64,000 bases of DNA, taken from positions 1 to 64,000 of the forward strand of contig DDFY01000013.1 of assembly GCA_002337385.1 (NCBI GenBank). Reading direction: 5' to 3'. Of this stretch, positions 35,161 through 44,208 are shown one piece after another. This DNA is from Erythrobacter sp. UBA1916. GTDB lineage: Bacteria > Pseudomonadota > Alphaproteobacteria > Sphingomonadales > Sphingomonadaceae. The translations under genes were made by a program, and so were the position numbers. A model generated the notes under the pieces. The model was not told the DNA's origin. It ran no database searches and was given only the letters and a program-made list of their open reading frames with translations. The first letter of the stretch is position 1, and each line of letters begins with the position of its first letter.

Positions 35161-37533
35161 TTAGAGCGGATTGCCGTCCTTGTCGCGATAAATGTCGCGG
35201 CGGCCCACGTGATTGGCCGGGCCGACGAGACCGTCCTCTTCCATCCGCTCGATCCACTTGGCGGCGGTGTTGTAGCCCACGCCCATTTGCCGCTGGAGCC
35301 AGGAGCCGGAGGCCTTCTGGTTCTCGATCACGATCTGGCACGCCTGGCGATACTTGCGCTCGTCCGGATTGTCGGAGGCGGTGAACTCGTCCTCGAAATC
35401 GAAGCCGCCATCGGCCGGCTCCTCGGTGACCGAATCGATATATTGCGGGGTGCCCTGTTTGCGCCAGTGCTCGGCCACGCGTTCGACTTCCTCGTCGGAT
35501 ACGAACGGCCCGTGCACGCGCATGATCGCGCCCGACAGCGGCTTGTAGAGCATGTCGCCCTTGCCCAGCAGCTGCTCGGAGCCCTGTTCACCGATGATGG
35601 TGCGGCTGTCGATGCGGCTGGAAACGGCAAAGCTGATGCGGGTCGGCAGGTTGGCCTTGATGACGCCGGTGATGACGTCGACCGAGGGGCGCTGGGTGGC
35701 GGTGATCACGTGGATGCCCGCCGCGCGGCTCTTCTGGCACAGGCGCTGGATCAGGCCTTCGATCTCCTTGCCCACGACCAGCATGAGGTCGGCCAGCTCG
35801 TCGACGATGACCACGATCTGCGGCATCACCGCATATTCGAGCAGCTCTTCCTCGATCAGCGGCTCGCCGGTGTCGGGATCAAAGCCGGTCTGTACTGTGC
35901 GTTGAAGCGGCTTGCCCTTGGCGGCGGCAGCGCGCACGCGCTCGTTGAAACCGGCGAGGTTGCGCGCGCCGACATCGCTCATCATCCGGTAGCGCCGCTC
36001 CATCTCCTCGACCGCCCACTTCAGCGCGCGCACGGCCTTGGGCGGCTCGGTTACCACTTCGGCGAGCAGGTGCGGGATATGCTCGTAGCTCTTGAGCTCG
36101 AGCACCTTGGGATCGATCAGGATCATCCGGCACTCGTCCGGCCCGAAGCGATAGAGCAGCGACAAGAGGATCGTGTTGAGCCCGACCGACTTACCCGAGC
36201 CGGTGGTGCCCGCGACCAGCAGGTGCGGCATGGCGGCAAGGTCGGCGACAATCGGCTCGCCCGCGATATCCTTGCCAAGGATGATCGGCAGCGATCCGGA
36301 GTGATCGGCAAAGGCAGCCGAGGCGACCATTTCCTTGAAGTTGACCATCTGGCGCTGGGCATTGGGCAGTTCGATGCCCATCACCGTCTTGCCCGGGATC
36401 GGGGCCACGCGGGCGGAGATCGCGCTCATGTTGCGGGCGATATCTTCGGCAAGGCCGATCACCCGGCTGGCCTTGATGCCGGGGGCTGGTTCCAGCTCGT
36501 ACATGGTGACAACGGGGCCGGTGCGTACCGCGGTGATCTCGCCTTTCACATTGAAGTCGTCGAGCACGGTTTCGAGCAGGCGGGCATTGCGTTCGAGCGC
36601 CAGCTTGTCGAGCTTGGGGCCGGTCTGTTCGGGTGGATCGCCGAGCAGATCGAGGCCGGGCAGCTGGTAGTCGGCGAAGAGGTCGGTCTGGTCCTTGCTC
36701 TTCGAGGGCGTGGCGCGGCGCGGGGCAGCGGCAGGGTCGACAATCGTGGTCTGGCGGCGCGTGGCGGGCGGCGATGCGGCGGGCTGGTCCCCGGTATCGC
36801 TGTCGCCCTCGTCCTCGGGCGGGATATCGGCTTTGCGCTGGCGCTGGCGGGCCTCTTCGCGGAAGGGGTTGGCGGGCTTGGCCAGCCGGGGTGGGTTGCG
36901 GATCAGCTCGGGCAGGGTGAGGAAGCGGCTCCAGTCGAGTGCGAAGACCCGGCCAGCCAGTGCGGCACCGCCGAACAGGCAGGCGACGCCCGCCACGCCG
37001 ATGGCCCAGGGCTGGACCCCGGCGGGAAGCAGTGAGGCCAGCGCCGTTATCAGCCGCTCGCCCAGCAGGCCGACAAGGCCCCCGGTCGAGGCGGGCAGGC
37101 TCCAGTCACGCGGGGTTGAAACCAGCGACAGCACCGAGGAAAGCAGCGCCATGGCCACCAGCAGCAGGCCGACGGTACGCCACCAGCGCCCATCCCAGTG
37201 CTCGTCTTCGTCAACGTCGCGCCACAGCTTGCGGCCGAATACGAAGGTGAGCGGAAGGAGCAAGGCTGAAACGAAGCCGAAGCTGCCCAGCGCCAGATCG
37301 GCCACCACGGCACCGGGAGCGCCCATCCAGTTGGCAATGGTGTCGCCTGCCGCAGTGGAAAGCGAGGCGTCGGTCTGAGTGTAGCTGACGAGCGCGAAGA
37401 ACAGGAACAGCGTGAAGGCGAACAGCAACACGGCCCCGGTCAGCTGCAGGCTGCGGGTCAATGAATAGCGGAAGACGGCGCGCCAGTCTGCGCCGTCGCT
37501 GGTTCCCGCCGATGGGGCAGAGCGGCTTGCCAT
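35161..37533 (-). CDS. ftsK: DNA translocase FtsK
   Basis: 790 residues. Four membrane helices lie in about residues 25-190, followed by a short Pro/Arg-rich linker. The motor has LVAGTTGSGKSVGLNTILLS (Walker A near 455) and PQIVVIVDELADLMLVVG (Walker B near 545), with ITATQRPSVDVITG after it. The C-terminal winged helix (gamma, about 725-790) reads QKASGSWLQRQMGVGYNTAA. It pumps chromosome ends through the septum. The linker is short compared with E. coli, as usual in alphaproteobacteria. Confidence 0.97.
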   Translation of the reverse strand: MASRSAPSAGTSDGADWRAVFRYSLTRSLQLTGAVLLFAFTLFLFFALVSYTQTDASLSTAAGDTIANWMGAPGAVVADLALGSFGFVSALLLPLTFVFGRKLWRDVDEDEHWDGRWWRTVGLLLVAMALLSSVLSLVSTPRDWSLPASTGGLVGLLGERLITALASLLPAGVQPWAIGVAGVACLFGGAALAGRVFALDWSRFLTLPELIRNPPRLAKPANPFREEARQRQRKADIPPEDEGDSDTGDQPAASPPATRRQTTIVDPAAAPRRATPSKSKDQTDLFADYQLPGLDLLGDPPEQTGPKLDKLALERNARLLETVLDDFNVKGEITAVRTGPVVTMYELEPAPGIKASRVIGLAEDIARNMSAISARVAPIPGKTVMGIELPNAQRQMVNFKEMVASAAFADHSGSLPIILGKDIAGEPIVADLAAMPHLLVAGTTGSGKSVGLNTILLSLLYRFGPDECRMILIDPKVLELKSYEHIPHLLAEVVTEPPKAVRALKWAVEEMERRYRMMSDVGARNLAGFNERVRAAAAKGKPLQRTVQTGFDPDTGEPLIEEELLEYAVMPQIVVIVDELADLMLVVGKEIEGLIQRLCQKSRAAGIHVITATQRPSVDVITGVIKANLPTRISFAVSSRIDSRTIIGEQGSEQLLGKGDMLYKPLSGAIMRVHGPFVSDEEVERVAEHWRKQGTPQYIDSVTEEPADGGFDFEDEFTASDNPDERKYRQACQIVIENQKASGSWLQRQMGVGYNTAAKWIERMEEDGLVGPANHVGRRDIYRDKDGNPL

Positions 37534-37611
37534 GTGCTTGTCCTCGAAAAACGTCGCACTGCGAGAATCGCAGACGGGAGGAGCCGGGTCAAGCTCGCTA
37601 GAGGTTTTGCC

Positions 37612-38178
37612 TTAGGACGTGCTCAGTCCGTCGATCGCTGCCCAGCGCGGTGCGCCGAGCCTGCGGGCGGTGGCGGCGCTCATTCCGCCGAGCGCGATAA
37701 CGGGCATCTGCGCGTGCGCGGCGAGCAATCGCCAGCGCACGGGGCCGAGATGCGGCGCGCCGGGGTGCGAGCGGGTGGCGAAGGCGGGCGAGAGCATCAC
37801 GGCATCGGCGCGCTTGCGGTTGGCCTGGGCGATCTCGCGCATGGAGTGGGCGGTGGCGATCTGGAGCAGGTCCCCCCGCTGCGGATAGAGCGCGAGCGGC
37901 GCGCCATAGGTGCCCTGTGCGCCCCATTCGCGCGCGGTCAGGGCGCTGTCGGCGAGGACCAGCAGGTGGCCGCGCGCGAGGCACAGGTCGCGCAAGGTCC
38001 ACCAGCGGGCGATGCGCTCGCGCGGCGGCAGGTGGTAGTGCCGGTAGATAAAGGCGCTGCCGCGCGGCAGGCGGGTGAGGGCCGCTTCGAGCACGCCGTC
38101 GTTGCGTGCATCCGACAGCAGCCATAGGCGCGGGAGAGGGCTCCGACCGGGCTCAGGACAGGGCTGGCGTTGGTGCAT
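37612..38178 (-). CDS. Divergent thiamine-phosphate-synthase-like (ThiE/TenI) protein
   Basis: 188 residues with a TIM-barrel pattern of the TMP synthase family: LWLLSDARN at the start, LLVLADSALTAREWGAQGTY, VMLSPAFATRSHPGA and VIALGGMSAATARRLGA. Motif positions agree with ThiE, but the pyrophosphate-contact residues are poorly conserved, so it may be a TenI-like relative. It is about 20 bp from the divergent YggS gene and upstream of ftsK on the same strand. Confidence 0.8.
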   Translation of the reverse strand: MHQRQPCPEPGRSPLPRLWLLSDARNDGVLEAALTRLPRGSAFIYRHYHLPPRERIARWWTLRDLCLARGHLLVLADSALTAREWGAQGTYGAPLALYPQRGDLLQIATAHSMREIAQANRKRADAVMLSPAFATRSHPGAPHLGPVRWRLLAAHAQMPVIALGGMSAATARRLGAPRWAAIDGLSTS

Positions 38179-38198
38179 GGCCTCGCTATAGCGGCCCT

Positions 38199-38867
38199 AT
38201 GACTGAGAATGCGAGTTCCCGTTTGGCCGAAGTCCGCGCCGAAGTGGCCAAGGCCTGCAAAATCGCCCGCCGCAAGCCGGAAGACGTCACCCTGATCGCG
38301 ATCAGCAAGACGCACCCGGCAGAGGCCATCACCCCGCTGATCGAGGCTGGCCAGACCGTCTTCGGCGAAAACCGCGTGCAGGAAGCGCAGGGCAAATGGC
38401 CCGCGCTGATCGAGCAACACAGCGACATCGCGCTGCATCTGGTTGGCCAGTTGCAGTCGAACAAGGCCGAGGATGCGGTGCAGCTGTTCGATTGCATCCA
38501 CTCGCTTGACCGGCCCTCGCTGGTGAAGGCGCTGGCCAAGGCGATGGACAAGCTGGACAAGCGGGTCGACCTGTTCGTGCAGGTGAACATCGGGTCCGAG
38601 CCGCAAAAGGGCGGCTGCGCGATTGGCGATCTGCCCGGCTTGCTGGGCGAAGCGCGGCAGGCAGAGCTGCCGGTTGTCGGCCTTATGTGTGTGCCCCCGG
38701 CAGGGATCGAGGCGGCCCCGTTCTTCGCGCTGCTGGCGAAACTCGCTGACGACCACGGCTTGCCCGGCCGCAGCATGGGTATGAGCGGCGACTATGTCAC
38801 TGCGACGAAGCTTGGCGCAACGCACCTGCGCGTCGGCAGTGCGCTATTCGGTGCCCGGGAGGGGTAA
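38199..38867 (+). CDS. YggS/PROSC family pyridoxal-phosphate homeostasis protein
   Basis: 222 residues. The PLP lysine is in LIAISKTHPAEAITPLIEAG (near residue 35), then FGENRVQEAQGKW, HLVGQLQSNKAEDAV, the QVNIGSEPQKGG strand and the phosphate-binding GMSGDYVTATKLGATHLRVG. It binds PLP and buffers its level; no enzymatic reaction is expected. The upstream ThiE-like gene diverges from it. Confidence 0.95.
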   Translation: MTENASSRLAEVRAEVAKACKIARRKPEDVTLIAISKTHPAEAITPLIEAGQTVFGENRVQEAQGKWPALIEQHSDIALHLVGQLQSNKAEDAVQLFDCIHSLDRPSLVKALAKAMDKLDKRVDLFVQVNIGSEPQKGGCAIGDLPGLLGEARQAELPVVGLMCVPPAGIEAAPFFALLAKLADDHGLPGRSMGMSGDYVTATKLGATHLRVGSALFGAREG

Positions 38868-39026
38868 ACGCTGCCATTTGGCCACACGTGCACCGGACTA
38901 GGGGTTTTTACACTATATGAATTGTTCCTGAGTGTCTCGTTGCGTTAATCATAATGCCTTTCATCCATAAGGGGGTATCTTATACGGGGCTGTTGGCCCG
39001 TGGAACCCGTTGGACAAAGGCTATCT

Positions 39027-39425
39027 ATGGTGTTGGAGCCGCTTCATCCCAAAGTCTGGAGAAGAAGTCTTCAAGGTATCGCCACCTCGCTGACAACTCG
39101 CGAGGGAGTGGATGAGTTTTCGCGTCTGCGCAGGCTTTATCACCTCCTGGCGCTGACTCCGCCGCCGCTGCGGAGGTGGTTCGTGCCGAAGCTGCCCGAA
39201 GAGTTGTTCGAACTGGTGCTCCACCAATCGCTCCAGACCGCGGTCTTGTCCCTGACCGGTGAAGCGTTCGACCTTTCTGTCGCTCCTGACGGTAACGGTG
39301 ATGGCGCTTCGATCACCATGCGGCTCGGCCCAGCAGACCTGGAAGTCGAGACACATGACAGCTCGATTGCACGCGCAATGGTGCGCGCCATCTGCGAGAT
39401 GGGGCTGCAGCTGTCCGAACCCTGA
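39027..39425 (+). CDS. Hypothetical protein beside a LuxR-type regulator
   Basis: 132 residues from ATG 39027 (AAAGG seven bases upstream; GTG 39000 is also in frame). It is mostly helical, with LRRLYHLLALTPPPLRRWF and ITMRLGPADLEVETHDSSIA. There is no signal peptide, membrane helix or domain that I recognise. It is convergent with the FixJ-like regulator gene, with a weak hairpin between them. Codon use looks genuine. Confidence 0.65.
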   Translation: MVLEPLHPKVWRRSLQGIATSLTTREGVDEFSRLRRLYHLLALTPPPLRRWFVPKLPEELFELVLHQSLQTAVLSLTGEAFDLSVAPDGNGDGASITMRLGPADLEVETHDSSIARAMVRAICEMGLQLSEP

Positions 39426-39463
39426 GAGGCCTTGCCGACGGGCAGGCCTGCTTCGCCTAGCCT

Positions 39464-40093
39464 CTAGTCCTCGTCGAGACCGGCATAGATGCCGATCCGG
39501 ATCGCATCCGAGGTCGATTGCATCGGCAGCTTCTTGAGCAGGTTGGCACGATGGATTTCGACCGTGCGCGGGCTGATGCCGAGGTTGATCGCAATCACCT
39601 TGTTGCAGTGGCCGCGCGTCATCTCGCGCAGCACATCGACTTCGCGCGGAGAAAGATGGCCAATGGCAGCGTTGGCGGCCGACTGCTTCGAGCGCAGGCG
39701 GGCAAGCGAAATCTGCTCCGGCGTCATTGTGACAGCACGCTTGAGATCTTCCTTGGTAAGCGGCCAGACATGATAGTTGAGGGCGCCGTTCAGCATGGCG
39801 GAAACAATCCGCTGGGGCGTCGGGTCTTCCGAATATACCGAGGCCGGAAGGCTGAATTCGGCAGCCTGGGTCGTCCGCATCACTTCGGCGATCGACGCAG
39901 TATCCTCGTGGTCGGCGGAAAGGACATAGCCGTCCCGGCGCACGAGCTTGGCAAATTCATCGAGATCCTGGCACGGCTCCGCATGGAGACCGACCTCATA
40001 ACTCATCTTGGCGATCTGCGCCCGACGACGGCTGTCGGGATCGATAACATAAATGCGATCGAGGGGGGGCATGACCTGAGCTTTAGCGACCAT
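39464..40093 (-). CDS. FixJ/LuxR-type response regulator with degenerate receiver
   Basis: 209 residues. The receiver-like domain (10-125) starts DRIYVIDPDSRRRAQIAKMS, but the phospho-acceptor region reads YVLSADHEDTAS instead of an Asp-x-x-Met-Pro pattern, and the usual Lys-Pro pair reads YHVWPL. The LuxR helix-turn-helix is HLSPREVDVLREMTRGHCNK and SPRTVEIHRANLLKKL near 145-190. It probably works without normal phosphorylation. It has a 310-bp upstream region of its own. Confidence 0.88.
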   Translation of the reverse strand: MVAKAQVMPPLDRIYVIDPDSRRRAQIAKMSYEVGLHAEPCQDLDEFAKLVRRDGYVLSADHEDTASIAEVMRTTQAAEFSLPASVYSEDPTPQRIVSAMLNGALNYHVWPLTKEDLKRAVTMTPEQISLARLRSKQSAANAAIGHLSPREVDVLREMTRGHCNKVIAINLGISPRTVEIHRANLLKKLPMQSTSDAIRIGIYAGLDED

Positions 40094-40403
40094 TCTTGCT
40101 TTCCTTCATGTCACCAACCTACGTGACTTCACTTATCTGAACATGATTCACAATTTTTCACAACATATGAAATAAGTAAATATACCTATGCATCAAGCCA
40201 GGGTTAACCATTCATGTCTGCCTGAGGCGCAGAAAGATACATTATAACAGCAACTTGAAAGTTGCGCAGGCAATTGGGGAATTTCAACCACATCTCGAAC
40301 GATCAACCAGATGGGCGATCTGATTAAGAGCCCGGCAAGGAATTCGGGCCTGCCAGCGGCACTTTCTTGCGCCTGAATGGGCGGCGCGCCCAGGGTGGAG
40401 GCT
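40094..40403. other. 310-bp A+T-rich intergenic region upstream of the FixJ-like gene
   Basis: No gene is supported. It should hold the regulator promoter and the end of the glnD transcript. Visible structures are a perfect inverted repeat GCAACTT-GA-AAGTTGC at 40250-40265 and a direct repeat of TTCACAA near 40148-40165. Either could be a binding site; nothing shows which. Confidence 0.5.
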
Positions 40404-43181
40404 CTATTGCGCCGCTACGTCTTCACCTTCGAACTCGGGTTCGCCGGTGGCAATCGCGTCGAGCAACGCCACCCTGACCTTGTCGAGCCGTTCCTTGCTG
40501 GTGATCTTGTCGCCCAGCAGGTCGGTCACATAGAACGTGTCGACCGCCCGTTCGCCATATTGCGTGATGTGGGCAGAATTGATCAGCAGGCTGGTCTCGA
40601 ACATCGCCCGGGTCAGCCGGTTGAGCAGCGCGGGCCGGTCGGTCGCGTTGACCTCGATCACGGTGAAGCGGTTCGATGCCTCGTTGTCGAACAGGATCAG
40701 CGGCTTGACGTGGAAGTTTTCCGCCCGGCGGCTCTTGAGCGGGCGCTTTTCAAGCCGTGGGACGATGTCGATCCGGTTGGCCAGCGCATCCTCAATCGCG
40801 GTCTTGAGGCGTTGCAGCTGCGCCGGTTCGTCAAACGGTTTGCCCAGCGGGTCCTGCACGAGGAAGTTGTCGACCGCCTTGCCCATGCGATTGGTGTGGA
40901 TGCGCGCATCGATGATGTTGCCGCCCGCGAGATGGATCGCCCCGGCAATGCGGAAGAACAGGCCGGGATGGTCATTACCGATTACGGTGACGAGGGTCGC
41001 GCCGAGCGCGGGATAGAACTCAGTGTGGATCGAGAGCTTGTGATCCAGCTCCTTGGCCGCGGCATAGTGCGGCAGGTTGATGGCGATGATGTCCTCGGGC
41101 TCGGCGATCCAGTAGGAATCGTCGAACCGCTCCTCCAGCTCCTCGATGAGGCTTGCTTGCTGGCCGAGTATTTCGGCCACCCGCGCCTTCTTCTCGGCCA
41201 CCCGCGCCTCGCGGCGGTGCGACTTGTGCCCGAGCCGGAGTCGCTCCTCGGTCAGCTCGTACAGCTCGGCCAGTAGCTGGCGCTTCCAGCTGTTCCAGAT
41301 GCCGGGGCCGACCGCGCGGATATCGACGATGGTGAGCAGGGTTAGCAGCCGCAGCCGCTCCATCGAGCTGACCTCGCCGGCAAAGTCGGTGATGGTCTTG
41401 TAATCGGTCAGATCGCGCTTGAACGCGGTTGCGCTCATCAACAGGTGCTTGGCGACCAGCCAGCTCACCAGTTCGGTCTCGTCTTCGTCGAGCCCCAACC
41501 TCGGGCACACCTTCAGCGCCACTTCGGCGCCGAGCACCGAATGGTCGCCGCCACGACCCTTGGCGATATCGTGCAGCAGCGTGGCGACATAGAGCACCCG
41601 CCGATTGGCGATCTTGGGCAGGATTTCGGTGGCGAGCGGGTGATCCTCGGCAAACTCGCCGCGCTCGATCTTCGACAGCAGGCCGATCGCGCGGATGGTG
41701 TGCTCGTCGACCGTATAGTGGTGATACATGTCGAACTGCATCTGCCCGCCGACCTTGCCGAAATCGGGCAGGAAGCGGCCGAACACGCCCGCCTCGTTCA
41801 TCGCGCGCAGCACGGTTTCGGGATCGTTGTGACCGCACAGGACATCGAGGAACAGCGCATTGGCGCGCGGTTCGCGGCGCAGCGTGCGGTCGATCAGGCC
41901 TGCATCGCGGCGCAGCATCCGTAAGGTCGCCGGATGGACCTCCACCCCCTGGGCCTCGGCAACGGCAAAGACTTCGATCAGCCGGACCGGATCGGCCTTG
42001 AACCAGTCGTCGTCGGGCGCAGCGAGGCGTCCGGATTCGAGCAGGTAGCCCGAAACGGTCTCCGCTTTCTTGCCGCGCAGCGATGAAAAGAACTCTGCGA
42101 CCCGGCCCTTGTCCGCGGCCTCTTCCTCGAAATGGGCGAGAAACACGCCCGTGAGGTGGCCGACGCGCTGCACTTGCAGGAAATAGAACTGCATGAAGCG
42201 TTCGACCGAGCTTTTGCCGGGGCGGTCGGCATAGTTCATCCGCCGCGCTACCTCGCGCTGGAGGTCGAAGGTCAGGCGGTCTTCGCCGCGCTTGGCGATG
42301 GTGTGCAGATGCGCGCGGACCGCCAGCAGGAATGACTCCGCGCGGCGGAAGGTGCCGTATTCGCGCTGGGTGAACAGCCCCTTTTCGACCAGCTCGGCAG
42401 CGTTGCGAACGCGGTAAACGTACTTGCCGATCCAGTAGAGCGTCTGCAGGTCGCGCAGGGCGCCTTTGCCGTCCTTCACATTGGGTTCGACGACATAGCG
42501 CGAATCGCCCATCCGCTTGTGGCGGGCATCGCGCTCGGCCAGCTTCTCGGCCACGAACTTTTTCTCGCTCCCGCTCACCACCTCGGCGAAGAAGCGGGCG
42601 GTGGCCTCATCATAGAGCGCCTGATCGCCCCATAGGAAGCGCCCTTCGAGCAGCGCGGTGCGGATCGTCAGGTCTTCCTTGGCCATGCGCACCATCTCGT
42701 CGAGCGAGCGGCTCGAATGGCCCACGGTGAGATTAAGATCCCACAGGAAGTAGAGCATCGCCTCGATTGCCTGTTCGCACCAGGCGGTCGGCTTGTCGGG
42801 GGTGAGGAAGGCGATGTCGATGTCCGAATGCGGAGCCATCTCGTAACGCCCGTAGCCGCCCACTGCGACCAGTGCGAGCCGCTCGCCGGTGCTGCGGTTA
42901 TGCGAGGGATAGACGTTGTCGATCACGTGATCATGGACCACGCGGATCAGCTGGTCGGCGAGGAAGGCATGGCCGTGCGCGATCTCATGGCCGGCGTTGG
43001 GGCGTTCGTCGAGGCGGCGGGCCATTTCTGCGCGGCCAGCGGCCAGCGCCGCGCGCAGCAGCTCGACAATATCGCCACGTCCGGCGTCGACCCCCTTGTC
43101 TTCGACAACGCGGGAAATCTTCTGGGCGAGGGCGCGTCGGTCGACGACCGCGCGTTGCTTGGGGATGGTCGGAAGGCTCAC
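40404..43181 (-). CDS. glnD: Bifunctional [protein-PII] uridylyltransferase / uridylyl-removing enzyme
   Basis: 925 residues in the standard domain order. The nucleotidyltransferase domain has VAVGGYGRYEMAPHSDIDIA near 110, the HD domain has ATLLHDIAKGRGGDHS near 520, and two C-terminal ACT domains (from about 725 and 835) read VIGNDHPGLFFRIAGAIHLA and VNATDRPALLNRLTRAMFET. It uridylylates PII under nitrogen limitation and reverses this when glutamine is high. It is divergent from lgt. Confidence 0.97.
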   Translation of the reverse strand: MSLPTIPKQRAVVDRRALAQKISRVVEDKGVDAGRGDIVELLRAALAAGRAEMARRLDERPNAGHEIAHGHAFLADQLIRVVHDHVIDNVYPSHNRSTGERLALVAVGGYGRYEMAPHSDIDIAFLTPDKPTAWCEQAIEAMLYFLWDLNLTVGHSSRSLDEMVRMAKEDLTIRTALLEGRFLWGDQALYDEATARFFAEVVSGSEKKFVAEKLAERDARHKRMGDSRYVVEPNVKDGKGALRDLQTLYWIGKYVYRVRNAAELVEKGLFTQREYGTFRRAESFLLAVRAHLHTIAKRGEDRLTFDLQREVARRMNYADRPGKSSVERFMQFYFLQVQRVGHLTGVFLAHFEEEAADKGRVAEFFSSLRGKKAETVSGYLLESGRLAAPDDDWFKADPVRLIEVFAVAEAQGVEVHPATLRMLRRDAGLIDRTLRREPRANALFLDVLCGHNDPETVLRAMNEAGVFGRFLPDFGKVGGQMQFDMYHHYTVDEHTIRAIGLLSKIERGEFAEDHPLATEILPKIANRRVLYVATLLHDIAKGRGGDHSVLGAEVALKVCPRLGLDEDETELVSWLVAKHLLMSATAFKRDLTDYKTITDFAGEVSSMERLRLLTLLTIVDIRAVGPGIWNSWKRQLLAELYELTEERLRLGHKSHRREARVAEKKARVAEILGQQASLIEELEERFDDSYWIAEPEDIIAINLPHYAAAKELDHKLSIHTEFYPALGATLVTVIGNDHPGLFFRIAGAIHLAGGNIIDARIHTNRMGKAVDNFLVQDPLGKPFDEPAQLQRLKTAIEDALANRIDIVPRLEKRPLKSRRAENFHVKPLILFDNEASNRFTVIEVNATDRPALLNRLTRAMFETSLLINSAHITQYGERAVDTFYVTDLLGDKITSKERLDKVRVALLDAIATGEPEFEGEDVAAQ

Positions 43182-43311
43182 GGATAGCGCAGATAGAGGG
43201 AGCCATGGCGAATTGCAAAGCCGCTGGGCCTTCCAAGCTCATCCCGCCTGTGCCAAAGCGCAGTCCGGTCGCGGCCGGAATGCCGCAGCACAGGCAAGAC
43301 AAAGGGCGAAT

Positions 43312-44208
43312 ATGCTGGAGATTGCGGCAAGTGCGGCAGGCGCGGCGACGAGTCAGCCGATCCACTGGGCGGACCTCGGGTTGGTCGAAGGGATCAACCT
43401 CGGGTTCTTCACCATCAAGTACTATTCGCTGGCCTACCTCGCGGGCATTCTGCTCGCCTACTGGCACCTTTCGAAGATGATCCGCCAGCCCGGCGCGCCG
43501 ATGGCGCAGCGCCATGCTGACGACCTGTTCTTCTATTGCACGCTGGGCGTGATCATCGGCGGGCGGCTGGGCTATGCCACCTTCTACCAGCCAGAGCTGT
43601 GGACGACCTTCGTGCCGAATACCTTCGTCTCGTGGGGCGTGCTGCGCTTGTGGGACGGCGGCATGAGCTTCCACGGCGGATTGATCGGCGTGGTGATCGC
43701 GATTGCCTGGGTCTCGTGGAAGAACGGGCTCTCGTTCATCCGGGTGTGCGACTATATCTCGGTCAACGTCGGCTTCGGCATGATGTTCGGGCGCATTGCC
43801 AACTTCATCAACGGCGAGCTGTGGGGCCGTGCGGTCCGCTCGGACATTCCCTGGGCCATGGTGTTCCCCGGCGCCGGGCCGGAGCCGCGCCACCCCAGCC
43901 AGCTCTATCAGGCCTTCGGCGAAGGCTTCGTGGTGATCGTGGTGATGCTGAGCCTGTTCTGGCTGACCCGTGCGCGCTACCGCCCCGGCGTGATGGTCGG
44001 CACCTTTGCCGCAGTGATCTCGGTGGCGCGTTTCACGGTCGAGTTCTTCCGCGAGCCCGATGCCCAGCTGGCCGAGTTTGCCGCCCGCACTGGCCTTAGC
44101 ATGGGGCAGTGGCTGACGATCCCGCTGATCCTTGCGGCTATCGCGCTGGTGGCATGGTCGCTCAGCCGCCCGGCTCCGCTTACTCCGCCTGACGAGACCA
44201 AGGATTGA
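43312..44208 (+). CDS. lgt: Prolipoprotein diacylglyceryl transferase
   Basis: 298 residues from ATG 43312. Seven membrane helices carry the Lgt motifs YYSLAYLAGILLAYW, GGRLGYATFY, WDGGMSFHGGLIGV (essential His) and the signature FGRIANFINGELWGR near 165. It transfers diacylglycerol from phosphatidylglycerol to the lipobox Cys of prolipoproteins. Its stop overlaps the TTG start of the methyltransferase gene. Confidence 0.96.
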   Translation: MLEIAASAAGAATSQPIHWADLGLVEGINLGFFTIKYYSLAYLAGILLAYWHLSKMIRQPGAPMAQRHADDLFFYCTLGVIIGGRLGYATFYQPELWTTFVPNTFVSWGVLRLWDGGMSFHGGLIGVVIAIAWVSWKNGLSFIRVCDYISVNVGFGMMFGRIANFINGELWGRAVRSDIPWAMVFPGAGPEPRHPSQLYQAFGEGFVVIVVMLSLFWLTRARYRPGVMVGTFAAVISVARFTVEFFREPDAQLAEFAARTGLSMGQWLTIPLILAAIALVAWSLSRPAPLTPPDETKD

